From positions 2,648,501-2,712,500 of the forward strand of contig NZ_AP021861.1 of the NCBI RefSeq assembly GCF_009177095.1: DNA of 64,000 nt. Direction: 5' to 3'. The stretch comes from Lacipirellula parvula. Its GTDB lineage: Bacteria > Planctomycetota > Planctomycetia > Pirellulales > Lacipirellulaceae. Shown here piece by piece: positions 35,892-44,386 of this stretch. Below the pieces are notes generated by a model. It was not told the DNA's origin, searched no databases, and was given only the letters and a program-made list of their open reading frames with translations. Positions within the stretch are counted from its first letter, which is position 1; each line of letters opens with the position of its first letter. Made by a program: the position numbers and the translations under genes.

Positions 35892-36836
35892 ACGTGCCTT
35901 GTTCGCCGCCCGGCATCACACGATTCGTGGTGCAGTGGGTGCGAAACTAGTTGCAAAGATTGGCATGTAATGCGTGAAAAGTATAGAAACTCAGAGTGTC
36001 AATCGTCTTACGCGCGTACCATTTCGGTGTAATCGACCGGAGATCGCGAAAGGAACCATTACAGCCACGACAGCCACGCGGGCAGAACGCCCCAGCGAGT
36101 TAGATTTCGCACGGGCAGGAAGCTACGCAAATGGTCGCTGAATCTAGTAGATTCTGGTTGCCGCGTGCACAAAGCTATGCAGCCTACCCGCTATTCCAAT
36201 GGAGGGCGCACCGGCTCGCGGCTTCTATCTACCCCGAGTTGCGTCGATAGGTCGTGAATGATTAAGAAGGAATAGGCCGCTCTAGTATCCTATACGCACG
36301 TGCGAGCGACCCAACTCGCTCACCTACGGGGCGACGAGCTTCTCCGCGACGGCAGCCGTCTCAGTGCGACAGCCGTTAACAAGCTGCTATCACGAGCCGC
36401 AGAAATCGCAGCGAGTCGAGTTTTGCGTTGTAAGCGAAACTTTCTGAGATTCTAAAGTTTCCAGCTTTATGCCTAAACTCGACACTCGTGCTGTCGCCCC
36501 ATCCGTGTTGGGCTCCCCTTAGTGTCAGCGCTAAAAACATCGAATAGCACGTCGCGGCACTGAGAGGTAAGAAAAAGGGGAGCGAATCGCTGCATTTGGC
36601 GAAGGCGAAGGTCATTCGTGTGCGAGATTGCGCGATAGAGGCGGTAGCAGATGGCCAATGTTGAGAGGGCGGGGCAGCGGCTTACCCGGAGGCTACCATA
36701 GCTAATTTAAGAATTTTCGTCCGCGTCTGCTTAGTAAGAGCCGGCCATCGATCAATGAGCGAAAGCAACTCGGTTGCTGCTGTGGAATTTGCTGTGCTTT
36801 GAGTCAGTGCCTCTATTTTCAACTCGAATTCATCAG
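35866..36836. other. Intergenic and decayed region between regulator and integrase remnant
   Basis: The left end holds the regulator promoter. 36277-36422 is a dispersed repeat. Frames of 60-80 codons on the minus strand at 36376-36658 show no domain. The minus-strand stretch 36682-36840 (EFELKIEALTQSTANSTAATELLSLIDRWPALTKQTRTKILKLAM) looks like the tail of a real protein; similar helical tails end small genes following planctomycete integrases. Confidence 0.45.
36277..36422. repeat. Dispersed repeat, copy 2
   Basis: It aligns without inversion to 13328-13475, including ATCCTA..C.C, GCTCACC, CCGCGACGG.AGCCG and AACAAGCT. On the minus strand a broken peptide pattern (AVAEKLVAP.VSELGR) has a counterpart in copy 1 (TVAGELINPTVS), so it may derive from a coding sequence of a mobile element. 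Confidence 0.45.
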
Positions 36837-37146
36837 TTATTCGAGTCCCGACAGGCTCGTCCGTACAGAAGTGCACTCTCCTGGCGAGTCGTCACCGCCG
36901 GTAAATCCGGCGGCGACTGACTCGTCGTACTCTTCAGTATTCTTCGTTACGGCTGCTGACTGCACCGCATTGTGCGCCGCCGGTGCAGTCGCCTTTGCAA
37001 AGTCAGCATCAATAACTCGCTAGTAGTTCTTCTGCGCCGCCATCGTCGAATGGCTGGGTCACTCGGGCGGCGACATGCGACGGGTATTCTGCGGCCAACT
37101 CCGTCGCTCGGGTCGTCCGTAGGTTCTGTAACAGCTTCGGCCAGGT
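36837..37146 (-). pseudogene. Tyrosine recombinase (integrase) C-terminal remnant
   Basis: The minus strand reads WPKLLQNLRTTRATELAAEYPSHVAA in one frame, then, after a shift, (E*P)SHSTMAAQKNY*RVIDADFAKATAPAAHNAVQSAAV to a TAA at 36837. This is the end of a planctomycete integrase (pattern: FQNLRxTRxTEL...FPxHVxxxWxGHS...KxYxxVTDxDFAKA), with the catalytic tyrosine region present. One frameshift and two in-frame stops, at expected tryptophans, show decay. Its 3' end abuts the right attachment-site copy. Confidence 0.75.
36840..36858 (+). repeat. Candidate attachment site (right copy of the tRNA-Lys 3' end)
   Basis: TTCGAGTCCCGACAGGCTC is identical to 2792-2810 and in the same orientation, but no tRNA precedes it. 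It directly adjoins the stop of the decayed integrase C-terminus (TAA at 36839-36837). Confidence 0.7.
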
Positions 37147-37317
37147 CTTCAACCAGTCGATTCCGGCTTCGGTGATCAACACACGCTTGCCGCTGGTGAT
37201 CAGCGCCAAGCCTTTGCGGCTGAGCTGCTATAACGTCGGATCGCTGATCGAAGCCTCGTAATCGAGGTTCGCGATTAGCCTCATGAGTTCGGTTTCTTCG
37301 TCCGTTAACGTGATCAT
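37147..37317 (-). pseudogene. Broken small HTH-like gene fused to the integrase remnant
   Basis: ATG 37317 starts MITLTDEETELMRLIANLDY, continuing EASISDPTL, then TAG, then QLSRKGLALITSGKRVLITEAGIDWLK. The TAG sits where the related copy at 13118-13212 has CAG. The pattern suggests a short winged-helix-like protein. After DWLK the frame runs into integrase sequence, which marks a recombination junction. Confidence 0.5.
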
Positions 37318-37547
37318 GCGGCGGAGTTTAGACGCGTTGCGTCATGTGATCAAGTGTGCACTGTACCTTGCGCTCTCGTTGCGTTGAGCAGCGCATTGAG
37401 CACGTCGTCCAATTGATTGCCGGTCTGAGCGTGCTTTTAGTGCGAGCTTCGGCGGTCTGCGTGTCCGAATTGATTGACGCAGGCAGGGTTTTCAGCCATG
37501 TTGTTACATGTTGTTTCGCTCAGTCATGGCTATTCGGCGGCGATCAC

Positions 37548-39218
37548 TTGAAATCAGCATTAACCGCAAGAAATTTCCCTGCTCACGCCCTCCTCCTGAT
37601 TCTGTTCGCCGCGTCGGTTTACGTCATCGACGCTGAGGAAGCGGCCGCTTCGCAGATCAAGTTTGGTGTAGTAGCCATCACGGGCCAAGCTGCTCCTGGC
37701 GCAGGTACGGGGGTGACTTACCTCTACCTTGACGCCCCCGTCATTAACGATGCCGGTCAGGTTGGGTATCCAGCTTACCTTACCGGCGTCGATGTAGCGC
37801 GCGCAAACGATCGGGCGATCTACGCCGGGCCATTCGCCGCCCCTCAGCTCGTGTCTCGTGCAGGTGACGTTGCTCCTGGCATGTCGGAGGGGGAGATCGT
37901 CTTAGGCTACTTTAGCGGGCCGATTCTCAATGACGCTGGCCAAGTAGCCTACCACGCACTTCTCGAAGGTCGCAGAAGCGCTGCAATCTTCGCTGGCCCG
38001 CTCACCGGTCCTCAACTCATGTCCCGCGAAGGTGACGCGGCTCCTGGCACGCCAGCGGGCGTGAAGTATTCCAGTTTTTTTGCATCGAGCTTCAACACTG
38101 ACCCGCCCGTTGTCAATGATTCTGGCCAAGCGGCGTACTGTGCAAAGCTCATCGGCAGCGGACTAACGAGCGCGAACGACACCGCGATTTATGCCGGTCT
38201 GCTGGGAAGCCCGCAGCTCGTGGCTCGAACTGGCGATGCAGCTCCCGGCACGCCGGCAGGAGTCAAGTATTCGAGTGTCGGGACGCCAGCTCTCAATGAC
38301 GCAGGGTGGGTGGCCCACGTCGCCGGTCTCACCGGCAGCGGAGTAACGAGCGCAAACGACGAAGCGCTCTTTGCGGGGCCGGGTGGCGCTCTTCAGCTAG
38401 TGGCTCGAAAAGGCGATAACGCTCCCGGTGTGCCAGCGAGCGTCAAGTACGAGGCTCTTAGCCCACCCGCCCTCAATGATGCGGGCCAAGTGGCGTACCA
38501 TGCCGTACTAACTGGAAGTGGTGTGACGGTCGCCAATGATCGAGCGATTTATGCCGGCTCTCGCACAGCTCCGCAATTAGTGGCCCGAACTGGCGATGCA
38601 GCGCCCGGTATGCCTGCGGGAGTCACCTATGCGTCCCTATCTCTTTCTCTACTACCAGTGCTTAACGATGCTGGTCAGGTTGCGTACACGGCCCGCCTGA
38701 AGGGAAGCGGGGTGACTGCTTCTAATGACGCAGCGGTCTACGCCGGTCTACCGGGGGCTCCGCACCTCATTGCCCGCGAAGGGGAGCCAGCCCCTGGCAC
38801 TCCGGCAGGAATTACCTACGCGTCCTTCCTAACACCAGCGCTTAATGACGCGGGCCAAACGGCTTTTCTCGCGCGTCTCGGCGGCGACGACTTAACGGAA
38901 GCGAACAGTGACGGACTCTTCGTTAGCGACCCCGTGCTAGGCGGACTGCTAATTGTGAGAGAGGGAGATTTATTTGATGTTGGCGGCGGCGACTTGCGTA
39001 CAATCGCGAACAACGGTATCGGTTTTCTCGCCGGTCGCAGCGACGACATGTCTACCGGTTTGTCGAACGATGGAACACTGGCGTTCCGGTTGATATTCAC
39101 AGACGGCACGAATGGCATCTTCACCGCGACGATCGTCCCTGAGCCTACCGCGATGGCTCTGCTTGTCGTGGCCGGCCTAACGGTCGTTTGTTGCAGATCG
39201 CTACGGCGATGTTCGTAA
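37548..39218 (+). CDS. PEP-CTERM protein made of NxxGxxAF-type tandem repeats
   Basis: The frame is open from 37356, but the likely signal peptide (LKSALTARNFPAHALLLILFAASVYVIDA) begins at TTG 37548. The true start is uncertain. Seven tandem units of about 60-75 residues follow, each with N-D-A-G-Q-V-A-Y-x-A-x-L, a G-S-G-V-T-x-x-N-D-x-A-I-Y-A-G strand, P-Q-L-V-A-R and G-D-x-A-P-G-x-P-A-G-V-x-Y. These match the NxxGxxAF repeat model and probably build a beta-propeller. The C-terminus VPEPTAMALLVVAGLTVVCC is the sorting signal. Neighbouring repeats are very similar, a sign of recent expansion. A carbohydrate-binding or adhesin role is possible. Confidence 0.8.
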   Translation: MKSALTARNFPAHALLLILFAASVYVIDAEEAAASQIKFGVVAITGQAAPGAGTGVTYLYLDAPVINDAGQVGYPAYLTGVDVARANDRAIYAGPFAAPQLVSRAGDVAPGMSEGEIVLGYFSGPILNDAGQVAYHALLEGRRSAAIFAGPLTGPQLMSREGDAAPGTPAGVKYSSFFASSFNTDPPVVNDSGQAAYCAKLIGSGLTSANDTAIYAGLLGSPQLVARTGDAAPGTPAGVKYSSVGTPALNDAGWVAHVAGLTGSGVTSANDEALFAGPGGALQLVARKGDNAPGVPASVKYEALSPPALNDAGQVAYHAVLTGSGVTVANDRAIYAGSRTAPQLVARTGDAAPGMPAGVTYASLSLSLLPVLNDAGQVAYTARLKGSGVTASNDAAVYAGLPGAPHLIAREGEPAPGTPAGITYASFLTPALNDAGQTAFLARLGGDDLTEANSDGLFVSDPVLGGLLIVREGDLFDVGGGDLRTIANNGIGFLAGRSDDMSTGLSNDGTLAFRLIFTDGTNGIFTATIVPEPTAMALLVVAGLTVVCCRSLRRCS

Positions 39219-39250
39219 GCAGGTCGGCTCCGCAGATTCGACAGGTTCCT

Positions 39251-39376
39251 TCACAACGCCACCAACATTCCCAGCAACGCGGCGACGACGCTCATGCCTC
39301 CGAGTGCCGACCGCAGGATAAACTGGCGGCGTGTATCAGGGTGCCGGATAGATCGCGATTCATCAGCCCTTCGCAC
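39251..39376 (-). CDS. Short single-helix membrane protein (41 aa)
   Basis: GTG 39376 overlaps the end of the upstream gene and begins MRRADESRSIRHPDTRRQF, followed by ILRSALGGMSVVAALLGMLVAL. It has a basic N-terminus and one membrane helix ending in LLGM..AL. The same RRQF.LRS..VVAALLGM.VAL ending occurs at 11502-11711, so this is a recurrent planctomycete motif. Translational coupling to the gene at 39363-39950 supports expression. Confidence 0.4.
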   Translation of the reverse strand: MRRADESRSIRHPDTRRQFILRSALGGMSVVAALLGMLVAL

Positions 39377-39950
39377 GACTGAAAATAATCAGTTCCCCCG
39401 ATTGGGCAATAATGAGTGATCTCCCTGTAGGAGAAAAGCCAGCGGCACGAAACTCATAAGTGTCTGTTACGCAAATCTTGCTGACACTAGCAGTGGTATC
39501 TAGAAAATCCTTCGAGTTCGACGTTAGGAAAATGACGTGAAACGGCCAAGGTAATTGCACGACATCAAGTGACCAACCGTCTGTCGTTCTCGCCCCCAAG
39601 CCTCCACCGTGAATGCCGGCAATTGGTATTTGTAACGAAGACCAGCTTCCAATTCCCGGCTCAGTCATCCCCGTTGAATCAGGGTTTATATACGTCGTGT
39701 CGTCATCGCGGGCTGTACGTTCGCCGCTCAAGCAATTGAATAAACCGCGCCCCTGGCTTGAAACGACTAGCAAATCATCGGAGTTTTCCCCAAAGCCTAC
39801 GCCATACAACCCTCCGATTGTCATCCTTTGCACTTGGAGCCACGGCGACGGCGGCACGACTGACGGCATTGCTTCAAGTCTGGCCCGAATTGTCGCAGCG
39901 CATTCGCTTGCGGAGTTTCGTTTAGACCAGGGCCACATCGCTTGCTCCAT
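39363..39950 (-). CDS. Hypothetical protein, likely propeller-like, unknown function
   Basis: The 195-residue product has no signal peptide at ATG 39950. It shows beta-strand patterns: GGLYGVGFGENSDDLLVVSSQGRGLFNCLSGERTARDDD in the middle and FRAAGFSPTGRSLIIAQSGELIIFSR at the end. Such motifs resemble quinoprotein or WD-type repeat proteins found in planctomycetes. The upstream small membrane ORF (39922-40044) overlaps it by 29 bases, so an ancestral membrane-anchored form with a frameshift is possible. Confidence 0.6.
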   Translation of the reverse strand: MEQAMWPWSKRNSASECAATIRARLEAMPSVVPPSPWLQVQRMTIGGLYGVGFGENSDDLLVVSSQGRGLFNCLSGERTARDDDTTYINPDSTGMTEPGIGSWSSLQIPIAGIHGGGLGARTTDGWSLDVVQLPWPFHVIFLTSNSKDFLDTTASVSKICVTDTYEFRAAGFSPTGRSLIIAQSGELIIFSRAKG

Positions 39951-40044
39951 CGCAAATTCTTATGGTTCGCCACCACAACCCCAAGCAGCCCACGCTCGCC
40001 GCTAGGCAAATCGCCGCCAAGGCGTAGCGGGTGGTCTTGAGCAT
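39922..40044 (-). CDS. Short membrane peptide ORF (40 aa)
   Basis: ATG 40044 gives MLKTTRYALAAICLAASVG, then CLGLWWRTIRICDGASDVALV. A basic start and one helix with WWR at its end are shared by many N-termini of planctomycete membrane proteins. Either it is a short coupled gene or it is the N-terminus of the downstream gene, separated by a frameshift. Confidence 0.35.
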   Translation of the reverse strand: MLKTTRYALAAICLAASVGCLGLWWRTIRICDGASDVALV

Positions 40045-40102
40045 GCTTAGGGATTTTATGCCGCTAAGTTTTTCAACGTCGCGGCGATCCTCATTGGCGA
40101 TT

Positions 40103-40915
40103 TCATTGATCGCAGCGTGATGGTCCTCCGCGAGCAACCACGAAGGCCGCCATTGCTGCGAGGGCGAGCGACGACGGTTCGGGGATGTTCAACGGGATGT
40201 ATTTAACGTCGGCCCACCGACTGTACGTCATGAAAGTTCCGATGGTATACAATGGCTCGACGGCGGGTGTTGTCAAGGACGTGATGTAGGGGCTCAACGC
40301 GTTGTACGGAGCCGAAGCAATCGCTGTTACTCTGATTGAACTAACGCTCACTGCCTTGTCGTAAGTAATTCGCCGAACCCCTGGCCCAACTATCACTGAT
40401 TTTGGGTTGGTCAAGTCGCCCGCAGTCCACGAAAAGGACACATCCGTCGGCTAATAAGTCACAATTAGGGGGCTTCTAACAATACTGCCGTTGGGTGGGT
40501 TGAATGTAGGACTCGGTACTGTCATCGCCTCGTACGGAACCGAGCTTACGCGAAATTTGTGATCCTCGAAGCTAGACGGTTCCTCCTTCGACGCTGAACG
40601 AAATGTCCATTCACCCTGCAGGGCTGCGTTCATCGAGCCCCACGAAGTGTACAACGCTTGTAATCCAGAAGGTGAAATGAACGACTCAATTCGCTTAGGG
40701 TCGTAAGTTACGGACGGGGTGATGTCGTACTCTAGATTCCCGTTGTCTTGCACTCTCTCCCGGATCCTGATACTCAGATTGCGCAATGCAGCCGCATGGC
40801 CAGTTGTGGCTGCAGTCACGAGTACGCACGCACTTGCGAGCATGAGGATCAGAGTTCTCAACGGGCAGTCCCTCAAAGGCAATCGATCAAGTGGAGTCAA
40901 GATTCTAGTCGCCAT
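40103..40915 (-). pseudogene. PEP-CTERM gene interrupted by an in-frame TAG
   Basis: ATG 40915 starts a protein with a signal peptide (LRTLILMLASACVLVTAATTGHAAA) and a beta-rich part of about 120 residues, ending RSPLIVTY at TAG (40453-40451). The same frame continues PTDVSFSWTAGDLTNPK without a break and ends with the sorting signal IPEPSSLALAAMAAFVVARGG. Together they make a normal-sized PEP-CTERM protein of about 270 residues with only one stop and no shift. A recent nonsense mutation is the simplest reading; the front half alone would be secreted without its anchor. Confidence 0.7.
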
Positions 40916-41370
40916 GTTTTACGTCCGCAAACGTCTCGCCTCAGCGGCTCGAATTGACTCACCACCCACCCAACGCTCATATCCGTGCGGGCGTTTCGGG
41001 TGACTAGATTGCCGCGGGACCAACCGCCGGGAATCCCTTCGAACGTCATTCTTTCAAGCCTTTCAGCCTTTCGACTGCTGCTGTCCGAAATCTTCGTCAG
41101 CAAATCGACTTCACAGCTTCGGCCAGCAAACTGTTGCGACGCCATGGAAGCGTCCAGCGTTGCAATTGCTTTACCGCCGGTGCCTAGCCCCGTCATTTCG
41201 CCAGCGTTGTCGATCGCCGGTTGGATGGCTTCGCGAGCGGTGGCGATTTGCTGGTCGTTCGCCGCCTTCAAGGCGTCGGCCGCTGTGCGGGCTTCCGCCC
41301 AAATCGCGTTGACCGCCTCCAACTGCTTTTGAGCCGCAGTGGCCGCCACGAGAATTGGCGGTCGGTGCAA
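40897..41370 (-). CDS. Doubtful hypothetical ORF with helical N-terminal half
   Basis: The N-terminal half (AATAAQKQLEAVNAIWAEARTAADALKAANDQQIATAREAI) has convincing helical composition, while the second half (GWVVSQFEPLRRDVCGRKTWRLES) does not. It may be the relic of a longer protein. It overlaps the start of the broken PEP-CTERM gene by 19 bases. No family is recognised. Confidence 0.3.
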   Translation of the reverse strand: MHRPPILVAATAAQKQLEAVNAIWAEARTAADALKAANDQQIATAREAIQPAIDNAGEMTGLGTGGKAIATLDASMASQQFAGRSCEVDLLTKISDSSSRKAERLERMTFEGIPGGWSRGNLVTRNARTDMSVGWVVSQFEPLRRDVCGRKTWRLES

Positions 41371-41442
41371 ACCAGAGTGACCTGCCTTAGGGCAGGGATA
41401 TCCGGTAACATTCGCTCACTACACCTTGCAATGGAGTGGCTA

Positions 41443-42762
41443 ATGCTTCGCAATACCGCGCATCGATTCATCGCACTATTCATTGTGGTTTTGACCGCCC
41501 GAGAGTCATTCGCCGCCTACACCGAAGCAACTCTCCCTCCTGCATTCAAAATCTTGAGTCGGATGAGAGTGGATTCGCTAGGGTCTTTCGGGCCATCTCA
41601 AATCCTGATCAATAGAAGCGGCGAATTCGCTACGCAATCCTCTCGCTGGAGCGATGAGGGATATATTCCATACATTCTATTTAAGTCATCGCTTGGCGTA
41701 ACTCAGGTTGATTTGCCGGTTGGACTTACGCTTCGAGAACTGTCTTTCAGCAACGGGGGAGCAATAGCAGACTTGGATGGAAATCTCTATATTTCCAGCC
41801 CTAATGGAATCGCCAAGCGTATTTATCAGTCCAACATTGGGGTGTCGTGGCCTGCGATTAATGACAACGGGAAAGTTGCGTTTAAGGTGATTACGCCTCC
41901 ACAAAGCACCTGGGTCTATGATGGGCTCGGTCCCGCGCAAGCTATCGTCGACACTTTTGACCGAAGGGGCAGGCTACTGATCGACAATGCCGGTCGACTT
42001 GTTCAGGAACACTATTTGAACGACGCGACTTCCGGCGGCAGAATTACACGAATCATGCGTCTGGAGTCGCCCAACGTATGGCGTGATCTGCTTAGCGGCT
42101 GGGATAGCGAAAGCACCATTGGCAGTATTTCGCAGGTCGACAGCCTGAACGAATCAGGAAACGCAATCAATGCTTTGGGCGACTTTGTCTTTTCTTCGAG
42201 TAAGCGTCGAGACGCTAAAACAGTGATTCAAAGTTTGAACTTCTTCAGCGCCAACAACGACGAAGTTGTGCCGATCTTCTCATCGGACAAGTCGTTTGAT
42301 CTGCGGCGACTCTCTATTGCAGACAATGGCGACGTATTCTTCTCAGTAGATGCAGGTTCCAGAGATCTCCAGTATTTGTTTCGAAGGAGCGATAACAATC
42401 TCATCAACCTCGACGAGATTGTCGGAAAAGACAACATTCTGTTCTATCCAACGGCTATGAACCGGAATGGCGACTTGCTCTTGTCCATCCTCAATACTCA
42501 ACTCGGGGCTATGCAGTACTCGCTGATGAAGGCGACTTCATTGCAGCCTAAACCGCTGCTAGGTTTCAGCAATCTGCAGGACTATCCTCGCTACGCTAGC
42601 CTCGCAGATGACGGAACTCCTTATTGGTGGATGTATGTAGGGAATGATACATATCTACTTACGACAACCGCCGTGCCAGAGCCGCATTCGTACGCGATGC
42701 AAATTGCAGTGGGCGCGACGCTACTGGCGATGACGCCGCGTTTGCGGGAACGAAAGTACTGA
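41443..42762 (+). CDS. PEP-CTERM exported protein, propeller-like, unknown ligand
   Basis: ATG 41443 lies six bases after GGAG and begins MLRNTAHRFIALFIVVLTARESFAA, a signal peptide; the frame is open back to 41221. The 439-residue product has repeated strands around N-x-x-G-x-x-x-F/x (INRSGEFATQSSR, INDNGKVAFKV, IDNAGRLVQEH, INALGDFVFSSS, IADNGDVFFSV, MNRNGDLLLSI, LADDGTPYWWM). This suggests a beta-propeller distantly like the NxxGxxAF proteins. The C-terminus VPEPHSYAMQIAVGATLLAMTPRLRERKY is the sorting signal. Its lower GC and less regular repeats differ from the protein at 37548. Confidence 0.8.
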   Translation: MLRNTAHRFIALFIVVLTARESFAAYTEATLPPAFKILSRMRVDSLGSFGPSQILINRSGEFATQSSRWSDEGYIPYILFKSSLGVTQVDLPVGLTLRELSFSNGGAIADLDGNLYISSPNGIAKRIYQSNIGVSWPAINDNGKVAFKVITPPQSTWVYDGLGPAQAIVDTFDRRGRLLIDNAGRLVQEHYLNDATSGGRITRIMRLESPNVWRDLLSGWDSESTIGSISQVDSLNESGNAINALGDFVFSSSKRRDAKTVIQSLNFFSANNDEVVPIFSSDKSFDLRRLSIADNGDVFFSVDAGSRDLQYLFRRSDNNLINLDEIVGKDNILFYPTAMNRNGDLLLSILNTQLGAMQYSLMKATSLQPKPLLGFSNLQDYPRYASLADDGTPYWWMYVGNDTYLLTTTAVPEPHSYAMQIAVGATLLAMTPRLRERKY

Positions 42763-43114
42763 GACTACGCACCAGTGAATTTTCTATAGCTCCCGCTAGC
42801 CAGCTTCGCTTTCAACCCGCCATCGTCGCCGCCCACGGTCGACGCTACCAAGGCAGTCGGGCTCGCCGAGTGATTGGGCTGTCCAATCGCTTAGCTACGG
42901 CGGCTTTGTCGACGGCTGCGGCGACGGGTTTCGCCGCAGCAGCTTTCTTAGCCAGGCGCCGGCAGTGAGCTTCGCCAAAGGATTCACCTAGCCGGTGGTC
43001 AACTCGTTTGCCCTAGGCGTAAACTTCAACGTTCTCTTCGACCGATCGTGTCGCGTTCGAACCGTAACCTGCGAGGATGATCGCCTTCGCTTGTGCAGCT
43101 GGACAACGCGTGAA
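42763..43114. other. Intergenic, no gene seen
   Basis: No start with ribosome site, RNA gene or clear terminator is apparent. Some stretches look like decayed coding sequence, but no family could be named. Confidence 0.5.
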
Positions 43115-44386
43115 CTAGACATTCGGCGATGCGTAATTTCGATACTTCTCGGGAACTAGCGCCAACGCATCGTCGTGCAAAACGTACGATCTACCAATCA
43201 ATTCAGGATCATGGTTGACGATGTCTGGATACCGCATTCCTCGCAATAGCTCGACGGCGAAAATTTCTTGAACGGCATCTTCGAACTTGACGAAGCCGAG
43301 TGTTGCGCCTGTCTCAATATGCACCACCCAAACGCCGCAGACGCGCTCGTCTAGTCTCTCGACCAGCGGAAAGTCGCTGAAGACGGCAGACTCGCGAACT
43401 TGAGACAGGCCGATAAATGCCAGCGGCCCGATGAGCGACAAACCGCGCGTGAAGCCCGGGAGCCGCGCGATCGGCTCGTATCTCCCCGCGCCTAAATCGA
43501 CGCGGCCGAACGAGCCGTCGCCGCTTTCGAGCATCCACAACTCCCCGCGGTGCCAGCGCGGGGAGTGGGGCATCGAGAGTCCGCGGGCGACAATTTCGTT
43601 CGACTCAACGTCGATTAGGACGCCGCCATCGCGCTTGTTTTCACGCCAGCCGCTAGGGACGCCAGTCTCGCCCAGCGCCGTGACGAACGCCGGCTGACCG
43701 TCGCGCACTGCCAGACCGTTGAGATGGCAGCAATCGTTCGGCGCCAGTCCATCGATGAACTTTGGCCGCCAACGGACGTCGAAGCTATTCGCGTCGCTCC
43801 GCGTCGAGAGGCAAGAGAACGCCGTGTTAACGAACCAGAGTTCGTCGCCGATCCACGCCATTTCGTGAATTTGGACGTCGCCAGTCGTATGGCTACGACG
43901 GGGAAGGAAGCAAGCGTCGTGCTTGATAGGGACTGACGGCTCAGTTGATTCTCGCTCACCTGCAGCCATGCCAAGGCCTGCATCAGTCGGCTTGTCCGCG
44001 GGCGGGAAAGGACTTATCGGCAAATCGCCCGTAGGCTCGGAGTTTACTTCCGCATGGGTTTGCTCGTTACGGAAGCTGCGATCGAGGCGGGCGCAGGCGG
44101 CGGGAACATTGTGGAACTCGACGACCTCGAGCGCCGTCCCTACGGCGAGTTGGCCGCCAGCTGAAGCGAGGCCCATTGGCCGCATGAAGTTGCGGAAGTG
44201 GGTGTTGAGGAGGCCGCCTTCGTTGCGGAGGAGGACCAGTTTGCCGGCTTGGTAGGTGCTGACCAACAAGCTGGAGGCGAGTTCGTTTAGAATTTTTGCA
44301 AAGCTGACAGTATGGACGCTGCGCAGCGGCGGTGACTGCGGCAAGTCGTCGGAGGATCCGAGTGGCATTGTGGTGTCGGTACTCAC
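43115..44386 (-). CDS. TIGR03032 (DUF4915) family protein
   Basis: The 423-residue product lacks a signal peptide. It shows the family pattern: LASSLLVSTYQAGKLVLLR near residue 35, FRNFMRPMGLA, the FLPRRSHTTGDVQIHEMAWIGDELWFVNTAFSCL block, FIDGLAPNDCCHLNGLAVRDGQPAFVTALG, GLSMPHSPRWHRGELWMLESG and LPGFTRGLSLIGPLAFIGLSQVRES. Together these imply a propeller-like fold. In other bacteria the family is often linked to TPR proteins or glycosyltransferases, but the biochemical role is unknown. A Pro/Thr-rich insert at about residues 110-150 is unusual. It stands alone here. Confidence 0.85.
   Translation of the reverse strand: MSTDTTMPLGSSDDLPQSPPLRSVHTVSFAKILNELASSLLVSTYQAGKLVLLRNEGGLLNTHFRNFMRPMGLASAGGQLAVGTALEVVEFHNVPAACARLDRSFRNEQTHAEVNSEPTGDLPISPFPPADKPTDAGLGMAAGERESTEPSVPIKHDACFLPRRSHTTGDVQIHEMAWIGDELWFVNTAFSCLSTRSDANSFDVRWRPKFIDGLAPNDCCHLNGLAVRDGQPAFVTALGETGVPSGWRENKRDGGVLIDVESNEIVARGLSMPHSPRWHRGELWMLESGDGSFGRVDLGAGRYEPIARLPGFTRGLSLIGPLAFIGLSQVRESAVFSDFPLVERLDERVCGVWVVHIETGATLGFVKFEDAVQEIFAVELLRGMRYPDIVNHDPELIGRSYVLHDDALALVPEKYRNYASPNV

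Noticed and set aside
36376-36658. Overlapping minus-strand frames of 61 and 79 codons
   Set aside because: They overlap a dispersed repeat, disagree in frame with each other and carry no recognisable motif.
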